In this document: positions 1-9,491 of the stretch, one piece after another | How the letters are laid out: the number at the start of each line of letters is the position of its first letter | Numbering within the stretch: the first letter of the stretch is position 1 | Program-made: the position numbers and the translations under genes | Source: Amycolatopsis sp. GM8 | Lineage (GTDB): Bacteria > Actinomycetota > Actinomycetes > Mycobacteriales > Pseudonocardiaceae | Assembly: GCF_021653975.1 (NCBI RefSeq) | Contig: NZ_JAJKFK010000013.1 | Span: 1-64,000, forward strand | DNA: 64,000 nt | Direction: 5' to 3' | The notes under the pieces: generated by a model | Told to the model about the DNA's origin: nothing | The model's database searches: none | The model's input: only the letters and a program-made list of their open reading frames with translations

Positions 1-137
1 TCATGAACGGCAACAAAGACGAAGGCGCCCTCATCGGCACCGTCAAACCCGGCCCCATGCCCCCCGGCCGCGGCAACCTCGTCACCCGCAAAAACGGCAA
101 ACAACTCATCCAGGTCTCATGGATCCAGCCAGACTGA
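1..137 (+). CDS. EccC-type ESX ATPase, C-terminal fragment
   Basis: Only the last 44 complete codons are in the window; reading starts before base 1 and ends with TGA at 135-137. The visible tail (MNGNKDEGALIG, then a PPGRG motif and QLIQVSWIQPD) matches the C-terminal end of FtsK/SpoIIIE-type EccC ATPases that drive type VII secretion. The following Hsp70-like gene and EsxU/EsxT-like pair repeat the order of the mycobacterial ESX-4 locus (eccC4, Rv3446c, esxU, esxT), which supports an ESX-4 assignment. No ATPase motif is visible in the fragment itself, so the call rests on the tail and on context. Confidence 0.75.
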   Translation, partial: MNGNKDEGALIGTVKPGPMPPGRGNLVTRKNGKQLIQVSWIQPD

Positions 138-165
138 TCGCGCCAGGCACCAGCGGGGGCGTGGC

Positions 166-2010
166 GTGACGCTTCGGGTCGCGGTGGACTTCGGCACGTC
201 CAGCACCTGTGTGGTCGCGGCCATCAACGGTCGCGAGCCGCAGGTGGCGGTCATCGACGGGCAGCCGCTGATGTCGTCGGCCGTCTACGCGGCGGCCGAC
301 GGCACGCTGTTCGTCGGGCAAGAGGCCGAGCGGCAGGCCGCAGTGGACCCGTCGCGCTACGAACCGAACCCGAAGCGCCGTATCGACGAGGGTGAACTGC
401 TGCTCGGGGACACCGTGCTGCGGGTCACCGAAGTCGTGCGCGCGGTGTTGTCGCGAGCGGTGTCCGAAGCCCGCCGGCTCGCCGGCGGCGCCGAGGCCGA
501 TCTGCTGGTCCTGACCCATCCGGCCGACTGGGGCGCGGTCCGGACCAGGTTGTTGCGCCAGGCCGCCGGTGGCCTGGCTCGCGAGGTCACGCTCGTGCCG
601 GAGCCCGTCGCGGCGGCGGTGTTCCACGCGGCGACGCATCCGCCGCTGGAGATCAACCACGACCGGACGGTCCAGGTCAGCCGGCAGCCCGGGGAAACCA
701 TCGCCGTGCTCGACCTGGGCGGTGGCACGGTGGACGTGAGCGTGGTGAGCCGGGCACCGGTCCAGGCCAATCGCCGTGGGTTCCAGGTGCTCGCGACGCG
801 TGGCGATCCGAGCTTCGGCGGGGCCGATGTGGACCAGGCGCTGCTGGAGCATGTCGGTGATCTCGTGTCGTCGGCCGATCCCGAGGCCTGGCGCCAACTC
901 GTCGAAGGGCGCGAGCTCGCGGACCGCCGGCGGCGCCGCGTCCTGCGGCAGGATGTCCGTGGTGCCAAGGAAACCCTGTCCCGGCACACGTACACCGATG
1001 TGCCGATGCCGCCGCCGTTCGCCGACGCGCACGTGACTCGCGAAGATCTGGAGAAGCTCATCGCGGCGCCGTTGAGCCGCGCCGTCGAGCTCACCTGCGC
1101 GGCGATCGACGAGGCGGGGCTGCGGCCCAAGCAGCTCACGGCCATCTTCCTCGTCGGCGGATCGAGCCGGATCCCGATGATCTCGCGTCTGGTGCACGAG
1201 CGCACCGGCGTCGTACCGACCACTTTGGACCAGCCGGAAACCGTTGTGGCGCGCGGAGCTCTGCTCGCCGTGCGGCAGGACCCGGCCCGCGTGCCGCTCG
1301 CGGAGCGGAGCACTGAGGTCGTCCGCGGCGGCCGTGCCGCGCCGCGGCCCGCGTACGCCGCCCGCCCGCCGGTGCGCCCGTTCCACGCGCCGCAGCTACC
1401 GCCGCGCCTGCCCCCGCCGCCCGTGTCACCGCCGCGCGGCCTGCCCGTCGCGCCGGAACCCCCGCGCGGCAAGCGAAAGCTGCCGTGGCTCATCGGCGGT
1501 GCTGTGGTCGTCGTCGGGGCGGTCGCGGCGGGTCTGCTGTTCTGGCTCAACCAAGGCGATGCGGCGCCACCGCAGGGCAAGGTCGTCGCGCAGTACCACT
1601 ACCAGTTCTCCGCGCCGCAGGACTGGACGCAGACCGGTGGGCAGCCGCAGTTCCGCGAAACGCTGATCAAACCGGGCGACGCGGACACCCAGAATGACGC
1701 GATCTCGGTGCAGGAATACCCGCTCGACTACGACGCGACGGCGGACCCGGGGAAGCTGTCGGACAACCTACGGCAGCAGGCGCAGCAGGCCGGTTCGGTG
1801 TACTCGGGATTCGACGCGAACGCGACTTTCGCCGGGCGTAAGGTCATCTACTACCGCCAGGCCGGGAACTTCGGCCCGATCGACTGGTACGTCCTCGCTC
1901 AGGGGAAGGTTCAGGTGAACGTCGCGTGTCAATACGCGACACAGCCGGCACACGACCGGGTGGCCGCGGCGTGCGATCAGGTCGTGCGTTCCCTTTCGAT
2001 CACGGCATGA
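166..2010 (+). CDS. Hsp70-like type VII secretion-associated membrane protein
   Basis: 614 residues. Residues 1-375 form an actin-like Hsp70 ATPase fold: phosphate-1 motif VDFGTSSTCVV near the N terminus, phosphate-2 motif DLGGGTVDVSVV near residue 185, adenosine motif LVGGSSRIP near 330. The Hsp70 substrate-binding domain is missing; instead there is a Pro/Arg-rich linker (about 390-435), one transmembrane helix (about 440-462) and an exported C-terminal domain of about 150 residues. This layout is that of the Rv3446c-type type VII secretion-associated family. It lies 28 bp after the EccC gene and upstream of the EsxU/EsxT-like pair, so it probably belongs to the ESX-4 machinery; its precise role is unknown. 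GTG start at 166. Confidence 0.8.
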   Translation: MTLRVAVDFGTSSTCVVAAINGREPQVAVIDGQPLMSSAVYAAADGTLFVGQEAERQAAVDPSRYEPNPKRRIDEGELLLGDTVLRVTEVVRAVLSRAVSEARRLAGGAEADLLVLTHPADWGAVRTRLLRQAAGGLAREVTLVPEPVAAAVFHAATHPPLEINHDRTVQVSRQPGETIAVLDLGGGTVDVSVVSRAPVQANRRGFQVLATRGDPSFGGADVDQALLEHVGDLVSSADPEAWRQLVEGRELADRRRRRVLRQDVRGAKETLSRHTYTDVPMPPPFADAHVTREDLEKLIAAPLSRAVELTCAAIDEAGLRPKQLTAIFLVGGSSRIPMISRLVHERTGVVPTTLDQPETVVARGALLAVRQDPARVPLAERSTEVVRGGRAAPRPAYAARPPVRPFHAPQLPPRLPPPPVSPPRGLPVAPEPPRGKRKLPWLIGGAVVVVGAVAAGLLFWLNQGDAAPPQGKVVAQYHYQFSAPQDWTQTGGQPQFRETLIKPGDADTQNDAISVQEYPLDYDATADPGKLSDNLRQQAQQAGSVYSGFDANATFAGRKVIYYRQAGNFGPIDWYVLAQGKVQVNVACQYATQPAHDRVAAACDQVVRSLSITA

Positions 2011-2236
2011 AGCCCGCCTGAACCCATTGGGGTGACGCGGTTTCGCACCTGCGAATTCGCGCGTTGCCCGAGGTAGATGGGTGTTTTTCCGGATGGTTCA
2101 CCGGGTGGGCATTCACTCTCGCAACTACTTCAGGGCAAACCGCGACAACCCGGAACCAACCATGGCATCGTTTCCGTCGTAAGCACGTACCCAACGCAGT
2201 ACGGCAACAAAACCACAGACGAAGGGGGCATCCCTC

Positions 2237-2554
2237 ATGGCTAACGGTTTTACCGGAGATCCGGCTGACTTCGCGCAGGCGCAGACCAACGTTGACGAGT
2301 GCCAGCAGCAGATGGACTCGACCTTGGTCAAGCTCGCCAACGAGATCGAGGCGACGCGTGCGGGCTGGGATGGCCCGGCCGCGGTCGTGTTCCAGAAGGT
2401 GATGGACGCGTTCAGCGAGAAGTCCAAGGCTCTGAACAAGTCGCTCGCCGACATCGGTGAGATGCTCAAGAACTCGGGTGTCGCGTACCAGACCCAGGAC
2501 GACGACGTCAAGTCGCAGATCAGCCAGCTGTCCCAGGTGCTCGAGGGCCTGTAA
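2237..2554 (+). CDS. WXG100 protein, EsxU-like
   Basis: 105 residues, all predicted helical, with the WXG turn as GWDG near residue 43 between two amphipathic helices. WXG100 proteins are secreted as antiparallel heterodimers by type VII systems. It is the first of an adjacent pair, and the order (this gene, then the one at 2606) matches esxU-esxT of mycobacterial ESX-4. The start ATG follows an A/G-rich Shine-Dalgarno (gaaggggg) about 6 bases upstream. It lacks a clear YxxxD/E signal at its own C terminus, as expected if the partner carries it. Confidence 0.85.
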   Translation: MANGFTGDPADFAQAQTNVDECQQQMDSTLVKLANEIEATRAGWDGPAAVVFQKVMDAFSEKSKALNKSLADIGEMLKNSGVAYQTQDDDVKSQISQLSQVLEGL

Positions 2555-2605
2555 GGGTCCCCGCACCACCATCACCGAATTCTTGAGTCTCAAGGGAGGA
2601 AAGAC

Positions 2606-2902
2606 ATGTCCGACGGCATGATCAAGGTCGACCCGGCCACAATTCACACCGCGTCCGACCACTGCAAGACCGCTGGCAACGAGATCAAGGGCCAGTTCGA
2701 CACGCTCGTGCAGCAGATGAAGAAGCTCACCGACAGCTGGACCGGTGACGCGCAGGACCAGTGGCACGCCCGCCAGGACGAGTGGAACAAGTCCCTCGAG
2801 GACATGAACGCTCTGCTGGCCCGCATCGCCATCGCGCTGCCCGAGATCGCCGACGGTTACTCGAAGACCGACAAGGACGTCATGAACATGTTCGGTGGCT
2901 GA
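2606..2902 (+). CDS. WXG100 protein, EsxT-like
   Basis: 98 residues. WXG motif present as SWTG near residue 45; the C-terminal tail carries a YxxxD secretion signal (YSKTD) followed by KDVMNMFGG. Strong ribosome site ggagga 8 bases before the ATG. It lies 51 bp after the EsxU-like gene and probably forms its heterodimer partner, carrying the export signal recognised by the EccC ATPase. The transcription unit ends in the hairpin at 2922-2956. Confidence 0.87.
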   Translation: MSDGMIKVDPATIHTASDHCKTAGNEIKGQFDTLVQQMKKLTDSWTGDAQDQWHARQDEWNKSLEDMNALLARIAIALPEIADGYSKTDKDVMNMFGG

Positions 2903-2921
2903 TTTCGGCTTCCGTACGAAC

Positions 2922-2956
2922 AAAAGGGTTCCGGCCGCGCGCCGGAGCCCTTTTTG
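2922..2956. terminator. bidirectional intrinsic terminator
   Basis: A 12-bp stem (aaagggttccgg pairing with ccggagcccttt, one G-T wobble) with a 7-base loop, followed by a run of T on the plus strand and, read in reverse, also by T-rich sequence on the minus strand. It sits between the convergent esxT-like gene and the DUF4333 gene. Confidence 0.8.
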
Positions 2957-2963
2957 TTTTGCG

Positions 2964-3518
2964 CTATTTCGGTGCGCCGACCTCGTATTGGGCCTGGTCG
3001 TTGAGTACCCGCACGGTCACCTTTTTCGGTTGTCCCGCAACGGTGACCGTGCAGTCGAAAATGGTCCCGGTCGCGACCGGCCGGTCCTTGGGGCAGCTGA
3101 CGTTCTTCACATCGCCTTCACCGAAGTCCTCGCGGAGGATCTTCTGCACACCGTCCTCAACGGACTTCTGGTCGAGCACCTCACCGCGGAACGCGCCGAG
3201 CAGCCAGGCGGCCACCCCGGCGCCGGCGAGCACGACGAGCACTGCGCCCCCGATGAGCCACGGCTTCTTCGACCGCTTCGGCTTGGGCGCTGCCTCGAAC
3301 GCCCCGAACCCGCCGTAGGTGGCGCCCGCCCCGAACTGCTGCACCGGCTGCGGGCCGCTGGCGGGTTGTCCAGGCCACGGGTTCTGCGGCGGCGGGTAGC
3401 CCGGAGGCTGCGCCGGCCCGGGGTAGCCACCGGGCTGCCATGGACCGGGCGGCGGCGGATACCCGGGCTGCTGGCCGGGGTAGCCCGGCCGCGGCTGCGG
3501 ATCGTGCGGAGAGGTCAC
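2964..3518 (-). CDS. DUF4333-domain single-pass membrane protein
   Basis: 184 residues. Residues 1-80 are a Pro/Gly/Gln-rich cytoplasmic segment, residues about 87-110 one transmembrane helix (WLIGGAVLVVLAGAGVAAWLL), residues about 112-184 a small exported domain with two cysteines (VSCPKD and FDCTV), the pattern of DUF4333. Function unknown for the family. GTG start at 3518, only 4 bp after the stop of the lipoprotein gene, so the two form an operon. This pair interrupts the otherwise conserved esxT-rplM junction. Confidence 0.75.
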   Translation of the reverse strand: MTSPHDPQPRPGYPGQQPGYPPPPGPWQPGGYPGPAQPPGYPPPQNPWPGQPASGPQPVQQFGAGATYGGFGAFEAAPKPKRSKKPWLIGGAVLVVLAGAGVAAWLLGAFRGEVLDQKSVEDGVQKILREDFGEGDVKNVSCPKDRPVATGTIFDCTVTVAGQPKKVTVRVLNDQAQYEVGAPK

Positions 3519-3522
3519 GTCG

Positions 3523-4407
3523 TCACCGGCCCTGGATCTCGCCCATGCGGGCGTAGAAGTCGCTCACCGCGGCACTGTCCGGCAGCACCGTCACGTCCGC
3601 CGGATCGGGCACCTTCGGCAGGTCGTTCTGCGTCGGGGTGCCGTCGAGGCGGTAGTGCTCGTTCAGTTCCAGCTCGTGCCCGTTGCCCTTGATCAACCCG
3701 TTCAGCTGGATCTCGGTCAGCCGGCCCTGGGGGTCGAGCACGATCCGCGCCTGCAGGGTCTGTGTCTTCATCGCCGGGCTGATCTGGTCGAGGATCGACT
3801 GCGGGAACACGACCACCCGGTTGTCGAGGAACGCCGTCAGCGTCACGTCGGCCGTCAGCTCCACGCTCCCGTCGGGCCTGCTGTTCGCGCCCTTGACGCG
3901 ACCCTGGCCGACCGAGTCGGACACGGCGCCGAGCATCTTGCACACCCCCTGCGCACCCGCCCAGAAACACTCGTTCAGATCACCCGCGGTGTAGGGCATC
4001 GACACCCAGTGTGTCGGCGCCAGGCTCGCGTACACCGGACCGAGGAGCATGTACTCCACCGGACTGTTGACCGGATGGAAGGAGTCCAGGAACTCGTTGG
4101 AGTCGAGGTTCGAGTGGTTCTTCGACAGCCGCGCCGGCGGCCGGCCCAGCTGCACGGCCGACACCGTGCTGTTGATCTTCTTGTCGTCGAACCGGGCGAA
4201 CGTGTCCTGCACGGTCTTCTTCGACTCCGTCCCGTTGAGCTGGTCGGAAAGCTTGTCCAGGGTCGAGGAGAACTTGGCGCTCACGTACGCCGCCGCTTCG
4301 GCGCCGTTGGGCACCGGGCTGCCCGCCTTCGCGGCGCCACACCCGCTCGCGAGCAGGGCCAACCCGGCCAACAGAGCGCTAAGCCGCCTCGCGGTACGCA
4401 CGGTCAC
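3523..4407 (-). CDS. secreted lipoprotein of unknown function
   Basis: 294 residues from the GTG at 4407. The N terminus is a lipoprotein signal: VTVRTARR, a hydrophobic stretch, then lipobox LLASGC with the acylated Cys near residue 23. The mature part contains a second Cys pair (NECFWAGAQGVC) and ends with a region of beta-strand character. No recognised family; size and layout are like actinobacterial LppX/LprG-type or other solute-binding lipoproteins, but no specific match is claimed. The reading frame stays open far upstream of 4407, but that extension lies antisense to rplM/rpsI and lacks a signal peptide, so the GTG before the signal is chosen. Confidence 0.7.
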   Translation of the reverse strand: MTVRTARRLSALLAGLALLASGCGAAKAGSPVPNGAEAAAYVSAKFSSTLDKLSDQLNGTESKKTVQDTFARFDDKKINSTVSAVQLGRPPARLSKNHSNLDSNEFLDSFHPVNSPVEYMLLGPVYASLAPTHWVSMPYTAGDLNECFWAGAQGVCKMLGAVSDSVGQGRVKGANSRPDGSVELTADVTLTAFLDNRVVVFPQSILDQISPAMKTQTLQARIVLDPQGRLTEIQLNGLIKGNGHELELNEHYRLDGTPTQNDLPKVPDPADVTVLPDSAAVSDFYARMGEIQGR

Positions 4408-4557
4408 CGCGCCACCGTAGTATGGAACGCGCCCGACACCCCCGCTTTCCGGACGATCGGAGTGAGGGGGTATCTTCATATGTCGTTGTGCGCTGCGGCG
4501 TGAAATCGCGCTAGGCCCGCACTGACCCCACAAGCAAGTTGACGACGAGGTAGACCC

Positions 4558-5006
4558 TTGCCCACGTACAGCCCCAAGCCTGGCGATGTCACCCGTGCCT
4601 GGCACGTGATCGACGCCGAGGATGTCGTGCTCGGCCGGCTCGCGACCGAGGTCGCCACGCTGCTGCGCGGCAAGCACAAACCCACCTTTGCGCCGCATAT
4701 GGACACTGGTGATTTCGTCATCATCGTGAACGCCGAGAAGGTCGCGCTCACCGGTAACAAGCGCGAGCAGAAGTTCGCCTACCGGCACAGCGGCTACCCC
4801 GGTGGTCTGCGCAAGCGCTCGTTCGGCGAGCTGCTCGACACGCGGCCCGAGCGGCTGCTCGAGAAGGTCGTCAAGGGCATGCTGCCGAAGAACAAGCTCG
4901 GCCGCGCCCAGGCGAAGAAGCTCAAGGTCTACGCGGGCCCGCAGCATCCGCACGGCGCGCAGCAGCCGCAGCCGTACGAGATCACCAAGATCGCGCAGGT
5001 CGCCCA

Positions 5007-5010
<4 letters not shown>
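4558..5010 (+). CDS. rplM: 50S ribosomal protein L13
   Basis: 150 residues, usual length. Starts with TYSPKPGD and contains the L13 core ([50 protein letters not shown]). L13 is an early assembly protein of the large subunit. Start is TTG at 4558, giving the N-terminal PTYSPKPGD expected from the family; no better upstream start exists in frame. It overlaps rpsI by 4 bp, so the two are translationally coupled. Confidence 0.97.
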
Positions 5011-5636
<626 letters not shown>

Positions 5637-5653
5637 TCCGAGTTTTCCCGAGC

Positions 5654-5689
5654 AAAGGCGCCCGTCCGCATCGTGGATGGGCGCCTTTG
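5654..5689 (+). terminator. intrinsic terminator after rplM-rpsI
   Basis: Inverted repeat: aaaggcgcccgtcc pairs with ggatgggcgccttt around a short loop, ending in a few T residues. Located 18 bp after rpsI and before glmM. Confidence 0.75.
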
Positions 5690-5832
5690 TCGTGCCCAGC
5701 TTCGTAATACCGGCCCTCCCTCGCGCGTCTTGCAGGGCAGAAGGCACTCCCGCGGGCACCGGTCCCGGCGGGGGCTACCGTCGAAGGGCCGCTAGGTTGT
5801 CCGCGGCACAAGAGGTTCGAGGAGAAGATCAG

Positions 5833-7167
5833 ATGGCTCGCCTGTTCGGCACCGATGGGGTTCGTGGTCTCGCGAACGGGGATCTGACGCCGGAGCTCGC
5901 GCTCTCGGTCGCCGCCAGCGCCGCGCGGGTGCTCGCCGCGCACGACCGCTCCCACCGCCCGGTCGCCGTCGTCGGCCGGGATCCGCGGGCCAGCGGCGAA
6001 ATGCTGGAGGCGGCTGTCGTCGCCGGCCTCGCTTCCGCGGGTGCCGACGTGCTGCGGGTCGGTGTGCTGCCGACCCCCGCCGTGGCGCACCTGGTCGGCG
6101 GGCTCGACGCCGACCTCGGTGTGATGATCTCGGCCTCGCACAACCCGATGCCCGACAACGGGATCAAGCTCTTCGCGGCCGGCGGGCACAAGCTCCCGGA
6201 CGGGATCGAGGACGAGATCGAGGCGGGCCTCACCTCCGGCGCGGTCCGCCCGACCGGCGCCGAGATCGGGCGTGTCTCGGACGTGGCCGACGCCGTCGAC
6301 CGCTACGTCCAGCACCTGCTGGACTCGACCCCGCATCCCCTGACCGGGGTGCGCGTCGTGGTCGACTGCGCGAACGGCGCCGCGTCGTTCGCCGCGCCCG
6401 AGGTGTACCGCAAGGCCGGGGCGGAGGTCGTCGCGATCCACGCCGAGCCCGACGGCATCAACATCAACGAGGACTGCGGCTCGACCCATATCGACAAGCT
6501 GCGGGACGTGGTCCGCGAGCACCGCGCGGACCTGGGCATCGCCCACGACGGCGACGCCGACCGCTGCCTCGCGGTGGACGCGTCGGGCGAACTCGTCGAC
6601 GGCGACCAGATCATGGCGGTGCTCGCGCTCGCGATGGCCGAGGCCGGTGAGCTGACCCACGACACCCTGGTCGCCACCGTGATGAGCAACCTTGGCCTGC
6701 ACCTGGCGATGCGGGAAAGCGGCGTGCACCTGCGCACCACCGCGGTCGGCGACCGCTACGTGCTGGAGGAGCTGCGGGCCGGCGGGTTCGCGCTCGGCGG
6801 CGAGCAGTCCGGGCACGTGGTGTTCCCCGCGCTCGCCACCACCGGCGACGGCCTGCTGACGGCGCTGCGGCTGATGAGCCGGATCGCGGCGACCGGCAAG
6901 CCGCTGGCCGAGCTGGCCGGCGTGATGCGGCGGCTGCCGCAGGTGCTGGTCAACGTGCGGGTCGCGGACAAGCACGCGGTCGTGAGCTCGGACGTGGTCA
7001 AGGACGCCGTGAAGGACGTTGAGGCCGAGCTGGGCGAGCGGGGCCGGGTGCTGTTGCGGCAGTCCGGCACCGAGCAGCTGGTGCGGGTCATGGTCGAAGC
7101 CCCCTCGCACGAGGTCGCGCAGGCCTCGGCCGACCGGCTTGCCGGAGTCGTGTCCGCCGTCGCGTGA
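5833..7167 (+). CDS. glmM: phosphoglucosamine mutase
   Basis: 444 residues. Converts glucosamine-6-phosphate to glucosamine-1-phosphate for UDP-GlcNAc and peptidoglycan synthesis; the partner enzyme GlmS is encoded at 13406. Catalytic serine loop [14 protein letters not shown] with Ser102, metal loop DGDADRC near residue 240, sugar loop GGEQSGH near 325 and C-terminal phosphate loop [12 protein letters not shown]. The frame is open further upstream, but the ATG at 5833 gives the family N terminus [12 protein letters not shown] and has gaggag just before it. Confidence 0.97.
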   Translation: MARLFGTDGVRGLANGDLTPELALSVAASAARVLAAHDRSHRPVAVVGRDPRASGEMLEAAVVAGLASAGADVLRVGVLPTPAVAHLVGGLDADLGVMISASHNPMPDNGIKLFAAGGHKLPDGIEDEIEAGLTSGAVRPTGAEIGRVSDVADAVDRYVQHLLDSTPHPLTGVRVVVDCANGAASFAAPEVYRKAGAEVVAIHAEPDGININEDCGSTHIDKLRDVVREHRADLGIAHDGDADRCLAVDASGELVDGDQIMAVLALAMAEAGELTHDTLVATVMSNLGLHLAMRESGVHLRTTAVGDRYVLEELRAGGFALGGEQSGHVVFPALATTGDGLLTALRLMSRIAATGKPLAELAGVMRRLPQVLVNVRVADKHAVVSSDVVKDAVKDVEAELGERGRVLLRQSGTEQLVRVMVEAPSHEVAQASADRLAGVVSAVA

Positions 7168-7186
7168 TCCTCAGTACGGTGGGCGG

Positions 7187-8821
7187 GTGACCGTACCGGA
7201 AGAAGCCCTGCGGACGCCGCTGCTCGACCGCCTGTTCGCGCGTGCCTCGGACGAGCGGCCGGTGTTCACGTTCCAGGACCACGCGGCGGTCGACCATTCC
7301 CTGACCTGGGCGCAGCTCGCCGCGCGGGTGCGCGCGGTGGCGGGGCGGCTGGCCGAGATCGCCGAGCCGGGCGACCGGGTCGCGATCGTGGCGCCCCAGG
7401 ATCTGAACTATCCCGTCGCGTTCCTCGGCACGCTCGCGGCTGGGCTGGTCGCGGTCCCGCTGTTCGACCCAGCGAGCAAGTCGCACCGCAGCCGCCTGGA
7501 CAGCGCGCTCAGCGACTCCGCCGCCGACATCTGGCTGACGTCGGCGAAGGCCCGCGACCGCGTCCGTGAGCTGGGCGAACCGGCGCATCTGCTCGCGGTG
7601 GACGAGATCGACGGCGACGGCATCGACCCGGTACCGGTCGCCATGGACGCGCCCGCGTACCTGCAGTACACGTCGGGGTCCACCAGGGAGCCCGCGGGCG
7701 CGATCGTCACCCATCGCGCGGTGGTGGCGAGCTGCTGGCAGGCGAGCCACGCGTACGAGGTCGACGAGTCGGTCACCTGTGCCGGCTGGATCCCGTTCTT
7801 CCACGACATGGGTCTCATCCAGCTGATGTGCCTGCCGCTGTACGCCGGCGCGCGGTCGGTGTTCATGGCGCCGGCGGAGTTCGTCCGGCGGCCGGAGCGC
7901 TGGCTGCGGCAGATGTCGGACTACCCCAACGTGTTCACCGCGGCACCGAACTTCGCGTTCGATCTGGCGATCGGGGCGGCTGCCCGTGATGGTCTGGACC
8001 TATCCGGGGTGCGGGTGGCGCTCAACGGCAGTGAGCCCGTCCAGCCGCGGACCGTCGAGGAGTTCCAGAAGGCGTTCGGCCCCTACGGTTTCCGGCGCGA
8101 GGCGCACAGGCCGTCGTACGGGCTGGCGGAGGCGACGGTGTACGTGGCGAGCGCAGGTCCCGAAGGGCCGACGGTCACGGCGTTCGACCGCGCCGCGCTG
8201 GCACAGGGCCAGGCCGTCGAGGTCGGCCCGGAGGTCGCCGGCTCCCGCGAGCTGGTGTCGGTGGGCCGGCCGATCGGGCAGCTGGTCCGCATCGTCCACG
8301 ATGGACAGTCGCAACCCGACGGGTCGATGGGCGAGATCTGGGTGCACGGGCCGCATGTCGCGGCGGGGTACTGGCGGCGCGACGATGACTCGTTCGACGG
8401 ATACCTCGACGGGCTCGGCGGTTGGCTGCGCACGGGCGATCTTGGCGTGTTCCACCGCGGTGACCTGTACATCACCGGGCGGATCAAGGACCTCATCGTG
8501 ATCGACGGCCGCAACCACTACCCGCAGGACATCGAGGCGACCGCGGCACGGGCACATCCGGCGATCCGCCGCGACCGGGTCGCCGCGTTCGGGGTGTCCG
8601 ACGCCCGCGGCGAGGGCGTGGTCATCGTCGCCGAGCGGCTCCGGGACGCCGAGGCGCAGCCGAAGGAGGTCACGCGGGCGATCCTGCGTGCCGTCGGCGG
8701 CGAACACGAGATCGCGGTGCGGTCGGTCCACCTCGTCGCGCCCGGCGCCCTGCCGCGCACCTCCAGCGGCAAGGTGTCCAGGTCAGCGGTCAAAAAGCAG
8801 TACGGTGACGAGCATGAATGA
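7187..8821 (+). CDS. fatty acyl-AMP ligase (FAAL family)
   Basis: 544 residues from GTG at 7187. An ANL-superfamily adenylating enzyme: P-loop YTSGSTREPAGAIVTH near residue 160, FHDMGL motif, core motifs YGLAEATV and GWLRTGDLG, and C-terminal hinge GRIKDLIVIDGRNHYPQDIE, the last typical of FAALs (FadD32-like) that hand acyl-adenylates to an acyl carrier protein rather than to CoA. The 3' end overlaps the acyl carrier protein gene by 8 bp, which strongly suggests the two act together. Substrate unknown. It sits immediately downstream of glmM and upstream of type VII cargo-like genes. Confidence 0.85.
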   Translation: MTVPEEALRTPLLDRLFARASDERPVFTFQDHAAVDHSLTWAQLAARVRAVAGRLAEIAEPGDRVAIVAPQDLNYPVAFLGTLAAGLVAVPLFDPASKSHRSRLDSALSDSAADIWLTSAKARDRVRELGEPAHLLAVDEIDGDGIDPVPVAMDAPAYLQYTSGSTREPAGAIVTHRAVVASCWQASHAYEVDESVTCAGWIPFFHDMGLIQLMCLPLYAGARSVFMAPAEFVRRPERWLRQMSDYPNVFTAAPNFAFDLAIGAAARDGLDLSGVRVALNGSEPVQPRTVEEFQKAFGPYGFRREAHRPSYGLAEATVYVASAGPEGPTVTAFDRAALAQGQAVEVGPEVAGSRELVSVGRPIGQLVRIVHDGQSQPDGSMGEIWVHGPHVAAGYWRRDDDSFDGYLDGLGGWLRTGDLGVFHRGDLYITGRIKDLIVIDGRNHYPQDIEATAARAHPAIRRDRVAAFGVSDARGEGVVIVAERLRDAEAQPKEVTRAILRAVGGEHEIAVRSVHLVAPGALPRTSSGKVSRSAVKKQYGDEHE

Positions 8822-9077
8822 GCCCACCGTCGCCGACGTCCAGAAGATCGTGAGCGACACCTTCCTGCTCGATCCGGCGCTCGTGGAGCCGGACACGTCG
8901 CTGGCGGAACTGGGTATCGACTCGAAGGGCCGGATCCGCCTGCTCGCCACGCTCGAGGTGTTCTACGACGTCACGATCGACCTGGACGAGCGCGACCGGC
9001 TGACCGATATCGCGGCCGTCACCGAGGTGCTGGCGCAGGCGATCCGCGACAAACCAGGTGAAACGGCTGCGTCCTGA
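8814..9077 (+). CDS. acyl carrier protein
   Basis: 87 residues from ATG at 8814, overlapping the FAAL gene by 8 bp. The phosphopantetheine attachment motif is LGIDSKGRIRLLATLE (Ser in the Asp-Ser pair, near residue 40) followed by the usual acidic helix region. Lys replaces the more common Leu after the serine. Likely the acceptor of the acyl-adenylate made by the neighbouring ligase. No ketosynthase or other chain-extension gene is in the window. Confidence 0.88.
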   Translation: MNEPTVADVQKIVSDTFLLDPALVEPDTSLAELGIDSKGRIRLLATLEVFYDVTIDLDERDRLTDIAAVTEVLAQAIRDKPGETAAS

Positions 9078-9179
9078 TTGCCCTTTTGAGTACATTCAGT
9101 TTGCACGTGTGACGGCACCGAACGCGGCCGGGGAGCGTCGTAGGTCTGTCAACGGACCTGGTGAGGGGGACTGGCGGAG

Positions 9180-9491
9180 ATGAGTGGCGGCTACACCGCG
9201 AGCAGCGAAGCGATGTCGACGGCGTCGAAGACGATCACGCAGATAGGCGAGGATCTACCCGACAAGAACACCGACCTCGCCAGCTCCCCGGTGACCCAGC
9301 AGGGCTTCGGCCAGGCGCACGGAGAGCACGCGCAGAAGTACACGACCGGTGCGCAGACGCTGTGGCAGGCGGTCAGCGGGTACAGCGACACCCTCAAGGC
9401 CTACGGCGGCAACATCGGCTCGGGCGGCAAGGCCTACGCCGACAACGACCAGGCCCAGTCGGACGCGGTGAGCAGGGCGGGGAGGCAGTAA
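9180..9491 (+). CDS. EspC/Rv3440c-like small type VII secretion protein
   Basis: 103 residues. The pattern of a small helical protein with a SGYSDTLKAYGGNIGSGGKAYADND region near the C terminus resembles the EspC family (ESX secretion-associated, about 100 residues, ending in a YAxxD-type motif). In mycobacteria the gene pair at this place between glmM and glmS is Rv3440c-Rv3439c, of the same general sizes. It overlaps the next gene by one base (TAATG), so both are translated together. Probably exported with the large protein that follows. Confidence 0.65.
   Translation: MSGGYTASSEAMSTASKTITQIGEDLPDKNTDLASSPVTQQGFGQAHGEHAQKYTTGAQTLWQAVSGYSDTLKAYGGNIGSGGKAYADNDQAQSDAVSRAGRQ

Noticed and set aside
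4408-4557. Autoregulatory leader RNA before rplM
   Set aside because: The 150-bp region has no clear conserved hairpin; tatctt could be a -10 box but evidence is too weak to list.
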